A DNA stretch of 44,967 nucleotides, from the NCBI GenBank assembly GCA_905234735.1, contig CAJOJA010000029.1, positions 1-44,967 of the forward strand, read 5' to 3'. Every line of letters begins with the position of its first letter. Within the stretch, counting starts at the first letter, position 1. Both the position numbers and the translations under genes were made by a program. Shown in pieces: positions 1-7,022 of the stretch. The DNA comes from an uncultured Bacteroidaceae bacterium (GTDB lineage Bacteria; Bacteroidota; Bacteroidia; Bacteroidales; Bacteroidaceae). The notes beneath the pieces are model-generated. The model worked only from the letters and a program-made list of their open reading frames with translations. It had not been told where the DNA came from and did no database searches.

Positions 1-81
1 CTTATCCTTGTACTACTTCTTCTCTATGAAAATATGTCAAATATCACTTGCTCAGAGAGCCATATCTCTCGTTTGCGGGTG

Positions 82-113
82 CAAAGGTACGACAACTTTT
101 CGAAACGGCCAAA
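82..113 (-). promoter_or_regulatory. Outward-facing promoter (minus strand)
   Basis: On the minus strand a TTTG (plus-strand CAAA at 110-113) is followed after exactly 20 bp by TACCTTTG (82-89), the Bacteroidota sigma-ABfr -33/-7 pattern. No start codon follows before the window ends, so it should drive a gene lying to the left of position 1. Confidence 0.6.
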
Positions 114-312
114 TAATCCGACGACTTTTTTCAAAAATTCTTGCAGCAGCATACACCGGAGCGAACGGAAGGCCCTTCATACCTATTTATATTTACAGGT
201 GCGCGCGTGAGGGCTCCCCCCCTCTTGTTAGTTAAACCTTTTCCAGTTGAAAACGTATAAAAAACAGACAGACTATGAGTCTTTTCCCGCAAGCTGGCGA
301 AGGGTTTTGCAG

Positions 313-388
313 ACACCGTCGGTGAACGGCCGTACACCGGCGATGAATGTGCGTACATCAACGATGTATATGCGTTCATCGTCGATGT
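313..388. repeat. Array of four 21-bp-spaced palindromes (arm type CAYCG-N-CGRTG)
   Basis: Four imperfect palindromes are centred at 319, 340, 361 and 382, exactly 21 bp apart. Their cores are CACCGTCGGTG, CACCGGCGATG, CATCAACGATG and CATCGTCGATG. The outermost two are perfect, and the changes in the others are partly compensated on the opposite arm. Spacer bases are also similar (roughly CGTA between units). The array lies about 80 bp upstream of the promoter at 467-496. It matches in architecture, but not in arm sequence, the array at 43910-44006. A 21-bp period is two turns of B-DNA, so all palindromes would face the same side of the helix. Function is unknown; a cooperative DNA-binding site is my inference. 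No credible protein is encoded here. Confidence 0.75.
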
Positions 389-466
389 ACGGAGTTGTTA
401 TCGGAAGTCTGGGATGAAATGGATATATGCCTACTGGTTCTCACATGAGAAAAAACGGAATTTATT

Positions 467-496
467 TTGTGCTTCGGTCAATATTTACTACCTTTG
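467..496 (+). promoter_or_regulatory. Promoter for the 523 gene
   Basis: TTG (467-469), 19 bp, then TACCTTTG (489-496). The start codon at 523 is preceded by AAGGAGG-like bases at 512-518, so the leader is about 20 nt and includes a strong ribosome binding site, which is uncommon in this window. Confidence 0.65.
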
Positions 497-522
497 GACT
501 CCAAATCATGCAAGGAGGTTCT

Positions 523-1644
523 ATGAAACGTAAGATATTGTTCTTGATGGCGGCCCTGCTGGCCGCGTGCACACAGCTGATGGGGGCTACCACGGTGAAG
601 GTGGGGGTACTGCTTCCACTGAAAGATACAGCGGGGCGCGGCACCGTGATGGTGGAGTTTTATCGTGGTGTGCTGATGGCTATCGATGCAGCTCGGAATG
701 AGGGAATCAACGTGGACTGCTACGCTGCGGACTGTGGTAACACGGCAGAGCAGATGGAAGCGTTGCTGAAAGAGCCCGAATGGGCCAAACTGAATGTCAT
801 ATTCGGTCCGCTGGAAGGCAGACAGGTGCCCCCCCTCTCAGAGTTCTGTCGCCAACACAGCATTCGCATGGTGGTGCCCTTCAACACCCCCTGTCCACAG
901 GTCTACTCCAACCCCTGGATCTTTCAGGTGGGCGTGTCGCAGGAACTTCTTTTCCCAAACATCACAAACCTCGTAGCCGAGCATCTGGGCAGGCGGAACT
1001 TCGTCTTCTGCCAGACGGGAGATACGGACGAGCGCGGACAGTCGTTCACCAACCATCTGGACCAGGTGCTGAGACTGCGCGATATGCAGACAACCCAACT
1101 GGCTCTGACGGCCGATGAGTTTGCCTACGACCGTGCCCTGAACCAGTTTCTCGAGAATGTCATAGTGCCCGACAGCCGCAGCCAGGAATCCCTGACACGC
1201 CTGCTGACAAGCCTGAAGGCCTATCTGGCAACACGCCCTCAGTACAGAATATCGCTGCTGGGCTATCCGGAATGGCTCACCTACACCAGCACTCTGCTGC
1301 ACGACTACTACAAGTTCGACACGTATGTCTTCAGTTCCTACTACCGCAATCCGCTGAGCGGACGGACGGCGAAGTTCGAACAACAATACCTGCAAAACTT
1401 CTCCCAACCCTCGCGCAACCAGTACCCACGCGCCGAACTGCTGGGCTATGACCTGGGACAGTACTTCATCCTGGGGCTGGCCACGTTTGGGAGTGACTTC
1501 AACGAGCGGCAGGGCACATTATCGCTACAGCCAGTCCAGCACGGGTTTAACTTCCAGCGCGCAAGCCAGCAGGGAGGCTACATCAACACCTTCGTTCAAC
1601 TGGTACACTACTCGACCAACAACACCATCCAGACGCTGAAATGA
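523..1644 (+). CDS. Periplasmic binding-fold lipoprotein (LivK/Peripla_BP_6-like)
   Basis: A 373-residue secreted protein. The start at 523 is chosen over upstream in-frame starts because AAGGAGG-like bases end 4 nt before it and because translation then begins with a signal peptide. Residues 1-15 form a short hydrophobic leader ending in LLAAC, a possible lipobox with Cys16. The mature part begins TTVKVGVLLPLKD and continues with GRGTVMVEFYRGVLMAID and the FGPLEGRQVPPLSEF segment. These are typical of type I periplasmic binding folds of the branched-chain amino acid receptor class. No permease or ATPase is adjacent, so transport is doubtful; such proteins in Bacteroidota may instead serve envelope or peptidoglycan-related sensing. 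The gene overlaps the next one by ATGA, implying translational coupling to an outer-membrane barrel protein. The fold assignment is fairly sure; the ligand is unknown. Confidence 0.75.
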   Translation: MKRKILFLMAALLAACTQLMGATTVKVGVLLPLKDTAGRGTVMVEFYRGVLMAIDAARNEGINVDCYAADCGNTAEQMEALLKEPEWAKLNVIFGPLEGRQVPPLSEFCRQHSIRMVVPFNTPCPQVYSNPWIFQVGVSQELLFPNITNLVAEHLGRRNFVFCQTGDTDERGQSFTNHLDQVLRLRDMQTTQLALTADEFAYDRALNQFLENVIVPDSRSQESLTRLLTSLKAYLATRPQYRISLLGYPEWLTYTSTLLHDYYKFDTYVFSSYYRNPLSGRTAKFEQQYLQNFSQPSRNQYPRAELLGYDLGQYFILGLATFGSDFNERQGTLSLQPVQHGFNFQRASQQGGYINTFVQLVHYSTNNTIQTLK

Positions 1645-2351
1645 AACGCCTCACCCTCTTATTTCTCATTTTCTCATTTTCTCATTTTCTCAACTCCGCC
1701 TTTGCCCAGGTTGGCGAACACCGCAGCGTGCTGGCAGTGGGCATCAACGGCGGCTACCTGCTGAACCGCGTATCGTTCAACCCCACCATCAAACAAGTTT
1801 TTCACGGAGGCATGACGAGCGGACTGACGCTACGCTACACCTGCGAGAAATACTTCGCCATGATATGTGCCGTTCAGATTGAAGCAAACTTTGCCCAACT
1901 GGGATGGAAGGAGAAAATCGAGACCAGCACGGACACCTACAGCCGCACAGTCAACTACATGCAAGTGCCGCTGCTGGCCCACTTGTCGTTCGGCAAAGAA
2001 GTGGGAGGTGTAACAGGCTATCTGGTGCTGGGCCCGCAACTGAATTTCTACCTGTCGGACCATGACAAACGAGGCGGTGAATGGAGTAACTCGACGCTTG
2101 CCCTGCGCCCCAACCACGTAGTGGAGCAGTATGACCTGCCCATTCAAAAGAAGTTTGAATATGGCATAACGGGCGGTCTGGGCATATCGGTGAACACACG
2201 CCATGCAGGCCATTTCATGCTCGAGGGCCGCTACTACTTCGGCCTGTCAAATATCTTCAACGATGGTAAAGCAGATACCTTCGGACGTTCGGCCAATGGC
2301 ACCATCGTCGCGAAGGCATCGTATCTGTTTGATGTTTTTTCCAAAAAATAG
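1641..2351 (+). CDS. Outer-membrane beta-barrel protein (PorT/OMP_b-brl family)
   Basis: A 236-residue protein with a signal peptide ending SAFAQ (about residue 23). A barrel-like sequence follows: alternating hydrophobic strands such as VLAVGINGGYLL, GMTSGLTLRYTCEKYFA, VNYMQVPLLAHLSF and GYLVLGPQLNFYLSD, and a final strand with aromatic ends. This matches the Bacteroidota 'PorT family/outer membrane beta-barrel' group (PF13568-like). The first codons overlap the stop of the upstream lipoprotein by ATGA, so the two are probably made together and may work together in the envelope. The signal peptide is encoded by nearly four copies of an 8-bp repeat (1662-1693), where slippage would shift the frame. 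Specific function is unknown. Confidence 0.75.
   Translation: MKRLTLLFLIFSFSHFLNSAFAQVGEHRSVLAVGINGGYLLNRVSFNPTIKQVFHGGMTSGLTLRYTCEKYFAMICAVQIEANFAQLGWKEKIETSTDTYSRTVNYMQVPLLAHLSFGKEVGGVTGYLVLGPQLNFYLSDHDKRGGEWSNSTLALRPNHVVEQYDLPIQKKFEYGITGGLGISVNTRHAGHFMLEGRYYFGLSNIFNDGKADTFGRSANGTIVAKASYLFDVFSKK
1662..1693 (+). repeat. 8-bp tandem repeat inside a signal-peptide coding segment
   Basis: Three exact copies and one near copy of TTTCTCAT lie in codons 8-18 of the barrel protein. Because 8 is not a multiple of 3, gain or loss of one unit would abolish or restore translation of the mature protein. Confidence 0.8.
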
Positions 2352-2388
2352 TCCTAAGCTAGGACTGCCTAGGACGACCTAGGACTTC
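2350..2388. repeat. 10-bp tandem repeat with a stem-loop between convergent genes
   Basis: CTAGGAC recurs at 2359, 2369 and 2379 with an exact 10-bp period. The first copy also closes a perfect 7-bp stem with 3-nt loop, AGTCCTA-AGC-TAGGACT (2350-2366), starting inside the stop codon of the barrel gene. It sits between two convergent genes and could slow or end transcription, although there is no T-tract. Confidence 0.7.
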
Positions 2389-2398
2389 CCAAAGAAAA

Positions 2399-2857
2399 CT
2401 ACCGCAGCCGGTCGAGCGAGCGCACCAGCATTTCATCCTTCAGTATACCACGAAAAGCCAGGTAGTCCAGAATGATGCACACCAGCGGGAAAGCCGCCGT
2501 CAGGGACGGAGTGTAGGTGAGCACATCGCCCTTGGCCTTATAGACAAGGAACGCCAGGAACGCATAGTAGCCCACGAGGAGCACCATGCACATTGTGAGC
2601 GCCCGCATCTGTAGCGCACGATGACGGAAAAGGAAAATATCCAGAAACGTCACCGTTGTCACTAATACGAGCAGGGCAAACAAGGCCCAAGGCGAAAAGT
2701 CGTAGGCCCCAGTCTCCGTCACGCGGAACCACAGGTTGAACAAGTCTGAAACCCGTTCGCCCTCCTCCGTCGAGAAGTAGCCCAAAGGCATGCTCAGACA
2801 CACCACACCGAGTATGGTACTCAGTAACATGTAGAGACTCTGTATTCGCTGTATCAT
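2399..2857 (-). CDS. DUF4293 family four-helix membrane protein
   Basis: A 152-residue integral membrane protein. It begins MIQRIQSLYMLLSTILG, the characteristic start of the Bacteroidota DUF4293 family, and has four hydrophobic segments (about residues 8-27, 55-75, 85-108 and 117-137) with short polar loops. Function of the family is unknown. It overlaps the omega subunit gene by one base (TGATG), so it is the last gene of a bamD-rpoZ-DUF4293 operon. An association of this family with rpoZ is familiar from other Bacteroidota. Confidence 0.8.
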   Translation of the reverse strand: MIQRIQSLYMLLSTILGVVCLSMPLGYFSTEEGERVSDLFNLWFRVTETGAYDFSPWALFALLVLVTTVTFLDIFLFRHRALQMRALTMCMVLLVGYYAFLAFLVYKAKGDVLTYTPSLTAAFPLVCIILDYLAFRGILKDEMLVRSLDRLR

Positions 2858-3192
2858 CAGTCGTCGATTTCAGCTTCAGCCGTGGGATTGCGGTAATAAA
2901 TCTTGCCGTCGATGAATTCCTGGGTAGCAATCAGCGAGGGTTTGGGCAGACGCTCATAGAAACGCGATATTTCTATCTGTTCGCGGTTCTCAAACACCTC
3001 GTCCAGATTGTCTGTCGAGGAGGCGAACTCCTGCAGTTTCTTGGAGAGTTCCTGCTTGATTTCCAGCGAAATCTGGTTGGCACGCTTGCCGATGATGGCT
3101 ATCGACTCATAGATGTTACCCGTCTCCTCGCAGAGATTCATGATGTCGCGCGTCACCGTGTTAATCGGTGCATTTGTTTTCTTGTAGTCCAT
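2857..3192 (-). CDS. rpoZ: RNA polymerase omega (Rpb6-like) subunit
   Basis: A 111-residue protein beginning MDYKKTNAPINTVTRDIM. It contains the segment ESIAIIGKRANQISLEIKQEL, the omega/Rpb6 signature in the Bacteroidota version of the subunit, which is longer and more divergent than the proteobacterial one. The acidic, proline-containing tail (KPSLIATQEFIDGKIYYRNP) also fits the family. Omega helps fold and assemble the beta' subunit of RNA polymerase. It lies 42 bp downstream of bamD and overlaps the next gene by one base, which is the usual Bacteroidota arrangement. The coaBC and recN genes often found after it are not here. Confidence 0.85.
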   Translation of the reverse strand: MDYKKTNAPINTVTRDIMNLCEETGNIYESIAIIGKRANQISLEIKQELSKKLQEFASSTDNLDEVFENREQIEISRFYERLPKPSLIATQEFIDGKIYYRNPTAEAEIDD

Positions 3193-3234
3193 GTTTATAG
3201 TTACGATTATACGATATTACGATACTTTATATTC

Positions 3235-4092
3235 TCAATCCTCCTCCAAGTTCAGCTTCTTGCGCTTCAAGGCATCCTCGGCGTGTTGGAAGATGCTTTT
3301 AGCCTCCTTCAAATACTTCGACTCGGGATAGTCATTCTCGAAGGCATAGTATTCGTCGATGGTGTCACGGAAACGTTCGACGCGCTTCTCCTCGATGCTC
3401 TTCAGCGCCAGTTGATACTTGGCTCTGAGCACGAGTATTGACAGGAATTCGCGTCGTTCGGTCTGGGCATAGGGGTAGTCGCGCAGGGCATTCTGGGCTG
3501 TCACCACGCAGGCCTCGTAGTTGCTGCCACCGTATAGGCTATTCAGCAGATAGCCGCCCAAGTCGTAGTAGAGTTTGGCCGACATGCACTCTTTCTCCAC
3601 CAGTTTATCCTGCAGGATGAAAATCATATCCTGTGCCTTTGCCTTCAGCGATGTGTAAGGGTACATATCCATAAAGATCTGGAACTCGTTCATGGCCGCC
3701 AGCGTGTTAGACTGATCCAGACGCGGGTCGGGAATCTGGTTGAAAAGCGACAGCGCTGCATAATAGCGCGCCAACTCGGCATACGTTCCCTTCGGATAAC
3801 TTTGGTAATACTTTTGAAAAGTATTATGCGCCATGTCGAAGTTCTTGTGGCAGAATTCGCTCATGGCCGTCAGGTAGAAACATTCCTCGCCGTTCGTAGT
3901 CCCTTTCATGATGCCCAGCAAATCGTAGAGCAGTGTTGACGCACGGGTATACTTCCCTTCGATAAAATAGGCCTTGGCCGTCTCGTATTTGTACTCGTAG
4001 TCCTGGGTCTTCTGGACAGCAGCATATTCACCGCAGGAGACCACCATCAGACATACCCATACGAAGAAAAGGAGCCTACAAATCTTGTTCAT
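3235..4092 (-). CDS. bamD: Outer-membrane assembly lipoprotein BamD
   Basis: A 285-residue lipoprotein. The start at 4092 puts a signal peptide with lipobox VVSC (Cys20) at the N terminus; earlier in-frame starts would bury it and would fall over the promoter. The mature protein is made of tetratricopeptide-like helical hairpins: YETAKAYFIEGKYTRASTLL, ECFYLTAMSEFCHKNFDMA, and FQKYYQSYPKGTYAELARYY. This is the BamD/YfiO pattern. BamD is the essential lipoprotein partner of the BamA insertase that folds beta-barrel proteins into the outer membrane. It heads the operon with rpoZ and DUF4293. Confidence 0.85.
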   Translation of the reverse strand: MNKICRLLFFVWVCLMVVSCGEYAAVQKTQDYEYKYETAKAYFIEGKYTRASTLLYDLLGIMKGTTNGEECFYLTAMSEFCHKNFDMAHNTFQKYYQSYPKGTYAELARYYAALSLFNQIPDPRLDQSNTLAAMNEFQIFMDMYPYTSLKAKAQDMIFILQDKLVEKECMSAKLYYDLGGYLLNSLYGGSNYEACVVTAQNALRDYPYAQTERREFLSILVLRAKYQLALKSIEEKRVERFRDTIDEYYAFENDYPESKYLKEAKSIFQHAEDALKRKKLNLEED

Positions 4093-4120
4093 ATCAACTA
4101 ATACGCGCATATTTGGAGCG

Positions 4121-4128
4121 CAAAGATA
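4121..4128 (-). promoter_or_regulatory. -7 element for bamD
   Basis: Minus-strand TATCTTTG (followed by C), 29 bp upstream of the bamD start codon. The -33 region falls in an AT-rich repeat and has no clear TTTG. Confidence 0.5.
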
Positions 4129-4137
4129 CAATAAATA

Positions 4138-4168
4138 AATTAAAAATTAAAGATTAAAAAATAAAAAA
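4138..4168. repeat. AT-rich dispersed repeat (ATTAAAAATTAAAGATTAAA type)
   Basis: A run of ATTAAA/ATTAAAAA/AAAGATTAAA units between divergent bamD and uvrB. Closely similar strings occur inside uvrA (21272-21305) and across the uvrA/mutY stop codons (22360-22387), so this belongs to a dispersed family rather than being random AT richness. Confidence 0.6.
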
Positions 4169-4254
4169 TGCATGACAGGAGCGATATTTAATGTTTTTTC
4201 ACTAATTCCATGTTCATTTTCATCATTCTACTTTCATCTTTCAACTAAAATGCC

Positions 4255-4262
4255 TATCTTTG
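4255..4262 (+). promoter_or_regulatory. -7 element for uvrB, almost leaderless
   Basis: TATCTTTG ends 9 bp before the ATG at 4272. With the usual spacing of this element to +1, transcription would begin about 3-5 nt before the start codon. Confidence 0.5.
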
Positions 4263-4271
4263 CAACTTACA

Positions 4272-6311
4272 ATGGCTACGTTCACACTCACATCCCCCTT
4301 CCAGCCCACAGGCGACCAGCCGCAGGCCATCGAACAACTGGTGACAGGCGTTCGTCGTGGCGACCCTGCACAAGTACTGCTGGGCGTGACGGGGTCGGGA
4401 AAGACGTTCACTATGGCCAACGTCATAGCACAGATAGGTCGCCCCACTCTCATCCTTAGCCACAACAAGACGCTGGCCGCACAGCTATATCGCGAGATGA
4501 AGGCCTTCTTCCCACACAATGCGGTGGAGTACTATGTCTCGTACTACGATTACTATCAGCCCGAAGCCTACATCCCAAGCACCGATACCTACATCGAGAA
4601 GGACCTGGCCATTAATGACGAGATTGACAAACTACGCCTGGCTGCCACCAGCGCACTGCTCAGCGGACGCAAGGACGTCATCGTTGTCTGCTCCGTCAGC
4701 TGCATCTACGGCATGGGCAATCCGGCGGCCTTCTACGAAAGTGTCATCTCCATCCGCGTGGGTCTGGAGATAGACCGTAACATGCTGTTGCGCAAACTGA
4801 TGGATAGTCTTTATGTACGTAATGATATAAGTCTGAACCGTGGTGAAGTTCGCGTCAAGGGCGACACTGTGGACATTGCTTTGGCCTATAGCGACAACCT
4901 ACTGCGCATCACCTATTGGGGCGACGAGATAGAAAGCATCGAGGAGATAGACCCCGAGACAATGCAGCGCATGGCCGCATTCGAGGAGTACAATATCTAT
5001 CCGGCCAATCTGTTCATGACCACCAAGGACACTCAGGAACGGACCGTCCGACAGATTGAGGACGACCTGGCAGTGGAGGTACAGCGCTTTGAGGAGGAGG
5101 GCAAACCCTTGGAGGCCAAGCGTCTGCACGAACGCGTAACCTACGACGTGGAGATGATTCGCGAGCTGGGCCACTGTTCGGGCATCGAGAACTACAGTCG
5201 CTATTTCGACGGTCGTCAACCCGGCACACGCCCCTTCTGCCTGCTCGATTTCTTCCCGGAAGACTTCCTGATGTTCATCGACGAGAGCCACGTCTCCGTT
5301 CCCCAAATCGGCGGAATGTACGGCGGAGACCGTGCCCGCAAGACCAACCTTGTTCAGTATGGATTCCGTCTGCCTGCCGCTCTCGACAACCGGCCACTGA
5401 AGTTCGAGGAGTTCCAGCAGCTTACCCACCAGATTATCTACGTCTCCGCCACCCCTGCCGATTACGAACTTGCAGAGTCAGAAGGTGTCGTCGTGGAGCA
5501 ACTTATACGTCCCACCGGGCTACTCGACCCCATCATCGAAGTCCGTCCGCGAGAGCACGAAGCCGACGATTTGTTGGAGGAAATCGTGAAGCGAGTCGAC
5601 GTGGGCGAACGTGTGCTGGTTACCACCCTCAGCAAGCGGCAGGCCGAGGAGTTCAGTGCCTACCTTATCCGTTCGGGCATCAACTCCTGCTACATCCACC
5701 ACGAGGTGGACACGATGGAGCGCGTGCAGATTATGGACAGCCTGCGACGTGGTGAGTACGACGTCCTGGTGGGTGTCAACCTGCTGCGCGAAGGCCTCGA
5801 CCTGCCCGAAGTGTCCCTTGTGGGTATTCTCGATGCTGACCAGGAGGGTTTCCTGCGCAGCAAGACCAGCCTGACACAGACCATCGGCAGAGCGGCCCGA
5901 CACGTTCACGGCAAGGCCATCTTCTATGCCGACAAGATAACGAAGTCAATGGCTGCCTGCATCGATGAAACAAACCATCGTCGCGAGGTCCAACTGCGCT
6001 ACAACGAGGAACACGGCATCACGCCCCATGCCGTCAAGAAAGAACAGCCCGTCACCCCGCTATCTACGAAAGAGAGAGAGACGAACAGACCTTTGTCCGG
6101 TGTCAAATATCAAATGGAAGAGATTCCGACCCAGATGGCTGCCGACCCCATCGTCGATGCCATGACTCCTAAGCAACTCTGCAAGAGCATCGACAATACG
6201 CGCCGACTGATGCAAGAGGCTGCCAAGCACCTCGACTTCATGGAGGCAGCCCAGTATCGCGACGAACTCTTCCGTCTCGAGGAACTACTCAAGACCAAAC
6301 AGCAAGACTGA
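4272..6311 (+). CDS. uvrB: Excinuclease ABC subunit B
   Basis: A 679-residue helicase-fold protein of nucleotide excision repair. UvrB loads at lesions with UvrA, verifies damage, and recruits UvrC. Visible motifs: Walker A GVTGSGKT (38-45), the beta-hairpin region around YYVSYYDYYQPEAYIP, the MFIDESHVSVPQIGGMY segment (helicase motif II region), YVSATPADYE (motif III), GREGLDLPEV-type motif V (here LLREGLDLPEVSLV), the IGRAARH motif VI, and a C-terminal UVR domain ending AAQYRDELFRLEELL that contacts UvrC. The start is set at MATFTLTSPFQPTGDQP, the conserved UvrB N terminus; an in-frame TTG 12 bp upstream lies inside the promoter. Length is normal for the family. uvrA is about 13 kb away on the same strand. 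Confidence 0.97.
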   Translation: MATFTLTSPFQPTGDQPQAIEQLVTGVRRGDPAQVLLGVTGSGKTFTMANVIAQIGRPTLILSHNKTLAAQLYREMKAFFPHNAVEYYVSYYDYYQPEAYIPSTDTYIEKDLAINDEIDKLRLAATSALLSGRKDVIVVCSVSCIYGMGNPAAFYESVISIRVGLEIDRNMLLRKLMDSLYVRNDISLNRGEVRVKGDTVDIALAYSDNLLRITYWGDEIESIEEIDPETMQRMAAFEEYNIYPANLFMTTKDTQERTVRQIEDDLAVEVQRFEEEGKPLEAKRLHERVTYDVEMIRELGHCSGIENYSRYFDGRQPGTRPFCLLDFFPEDFLMFIDESHVSVPQIGGMYGGDRARKTNLVQYGFRLPAALDNRPLKFEEFQQLTHQIIYVSATPADYELAESEGVVVEQLIRPTGLLDPIIEVRPREHEADDLLEEIVKRVDVGERVLVTTLSKRQAEEFSAYLIRSGINSCYIHHEVDTMERVQIMDSLRRGEYDVLVGVNLLREGLDLPEVSLVGILDADQEGFLRSKTSLTQTIGRAARHVHGKAIFYADKITKSMAACIDETNHRREVQLRYNEEHGITPHAVKKEQPVTPLSTKERETNRPLSGVKYQMEEIPTQMAADPIVDAMTPKQLCKSIDNTRRLMQEAAKHLDFMEAAQYRDELFRLEELLKTKQQD

Positions 6312-6325
6312 AAGAACAGAAAGGG

Positions 6326-6880
6326 TCACACACCGTCGTCAAAATAGACGGAATCGCCCTCCTCACGGTCAAGGTTCTCGTCCTTAACAAAGGAGTACGA
6401 ACCAGTATCCGTAATGGTCATCAGGAACGGTACGGACATATCGCTCTCAGGGTAACTGACGGCGAACGAGAAGACGAGACCCTGACCAACCTCAACCCTT
6501 AGGAAGCGGATGCCGTCAAGAATGGCATTTTCGTAGAAATCTTTGGAAATAGAACTGGCAAAGGTGGCCTTGGTAAATGTCTTGTCAAAATAGACGGCAC
6601 CGTCGCGATGGAGAGTCACACGAATCGTGTTGTCGCGATAATAGTCGTCCATGTCGTCCTTGACCATCGGTAGCGAATCACAGGCCACACGGCAGATATC
6701 GTAGACATATAGGCATCCGGCAGCACGCACGCTGTCCGTCAGTTGCAAGTCGGGCATTTGTCGCGTGACGGATTCATGCTTGGGAGCAACCCAGCTATCC
6801 TTTTCCGTTTTTTTGTTATTACAGGCGGCCGACAATAGGGCTGCCAGCGTCAAAAGCATCAGTGTTTTTATGTTTTTCAT
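6326..6880 (-). CDS. Small lipoprotein, DUF4738-like
   Basis: A 184-residue protein with a lipoprotein signal peptide, lipobox LSAAC (Cys20), then a polar linker. The mature part is a compact beta-rich domain with DDYYRDNTIRVTLHRDGAVYFDKTF, resembling the DUF4738 family of Bacteroidota lipoproteins. It ends with an acidic tail (REEGDSVYFDDGV). It converges with uvrB with only 14 bp between the stop codons, and has its own promoter in the divergent region shared with the GH43 genes. Function is unknown and the family call is from memory of its pattern. Confidence 0.65.
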   Translation of the reverse strand: MKNIKTLMLLTLAALLSAACNNKKTEKDSWVAPKHESVTRQMPDLQLTDSVRAAGCLYVYDICRVACDSLPMVKDDMDDYYRDNTIRVTLHRDGAVYFDKTFTKATFASSISKDFYENAILDGIRFLRVEVGQGLVFSFAVSYPESDMSVPFLMTITDTGSYSFVKDENLDREEGDSVYFDDGV

Positions 6881-6903
6881 CTCTTTGCGGTTGATTTGTA
6901 ATG

Positions 6904-6911
6904 CAAAGTTA
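6904..6911 (-). promoter_or_regulatory. -7 element for the small lipoprotein
   Basis: Minus-strand TAACTTTG (then C) 23 bp upstream of the start at 6880. No convincing -33 box. Confidence 0.5.
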
Positions 6912-6939
6912 AGCTTTTTTTCTTACAAATAAAAGAAAA

Positions 6940-6971
6940 TTTGTTTTTTCGCTTGGTTTGTACTATCTTTG
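6940..6971 (+). promoter_or_regulatory. Promoter for the GH43 pair
   Basis: TTTG (6940-6943), 20 bp, TATCTTTG (6964-6971). The first GH43 start codon is at 7023, giving a leader of about 45 nt. Confidence 0.65.
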
Positions 6972-7022
6972 GACTCCATAAAAGGATAAATAGAGGAAAT
7001 TAAACGTTAAAAATTGTATGAC

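Noticed and set aside
8..379. Small genes at the left edge
   Set aside because: Frames here cross a good outward promoter and the palindrome array, and the products have no recognisable features.
313..388. CRISPR array
   Set aside because: The units are 21 bp with no separate unique spacers, the dyads are imperfect, and no cas genes are present.
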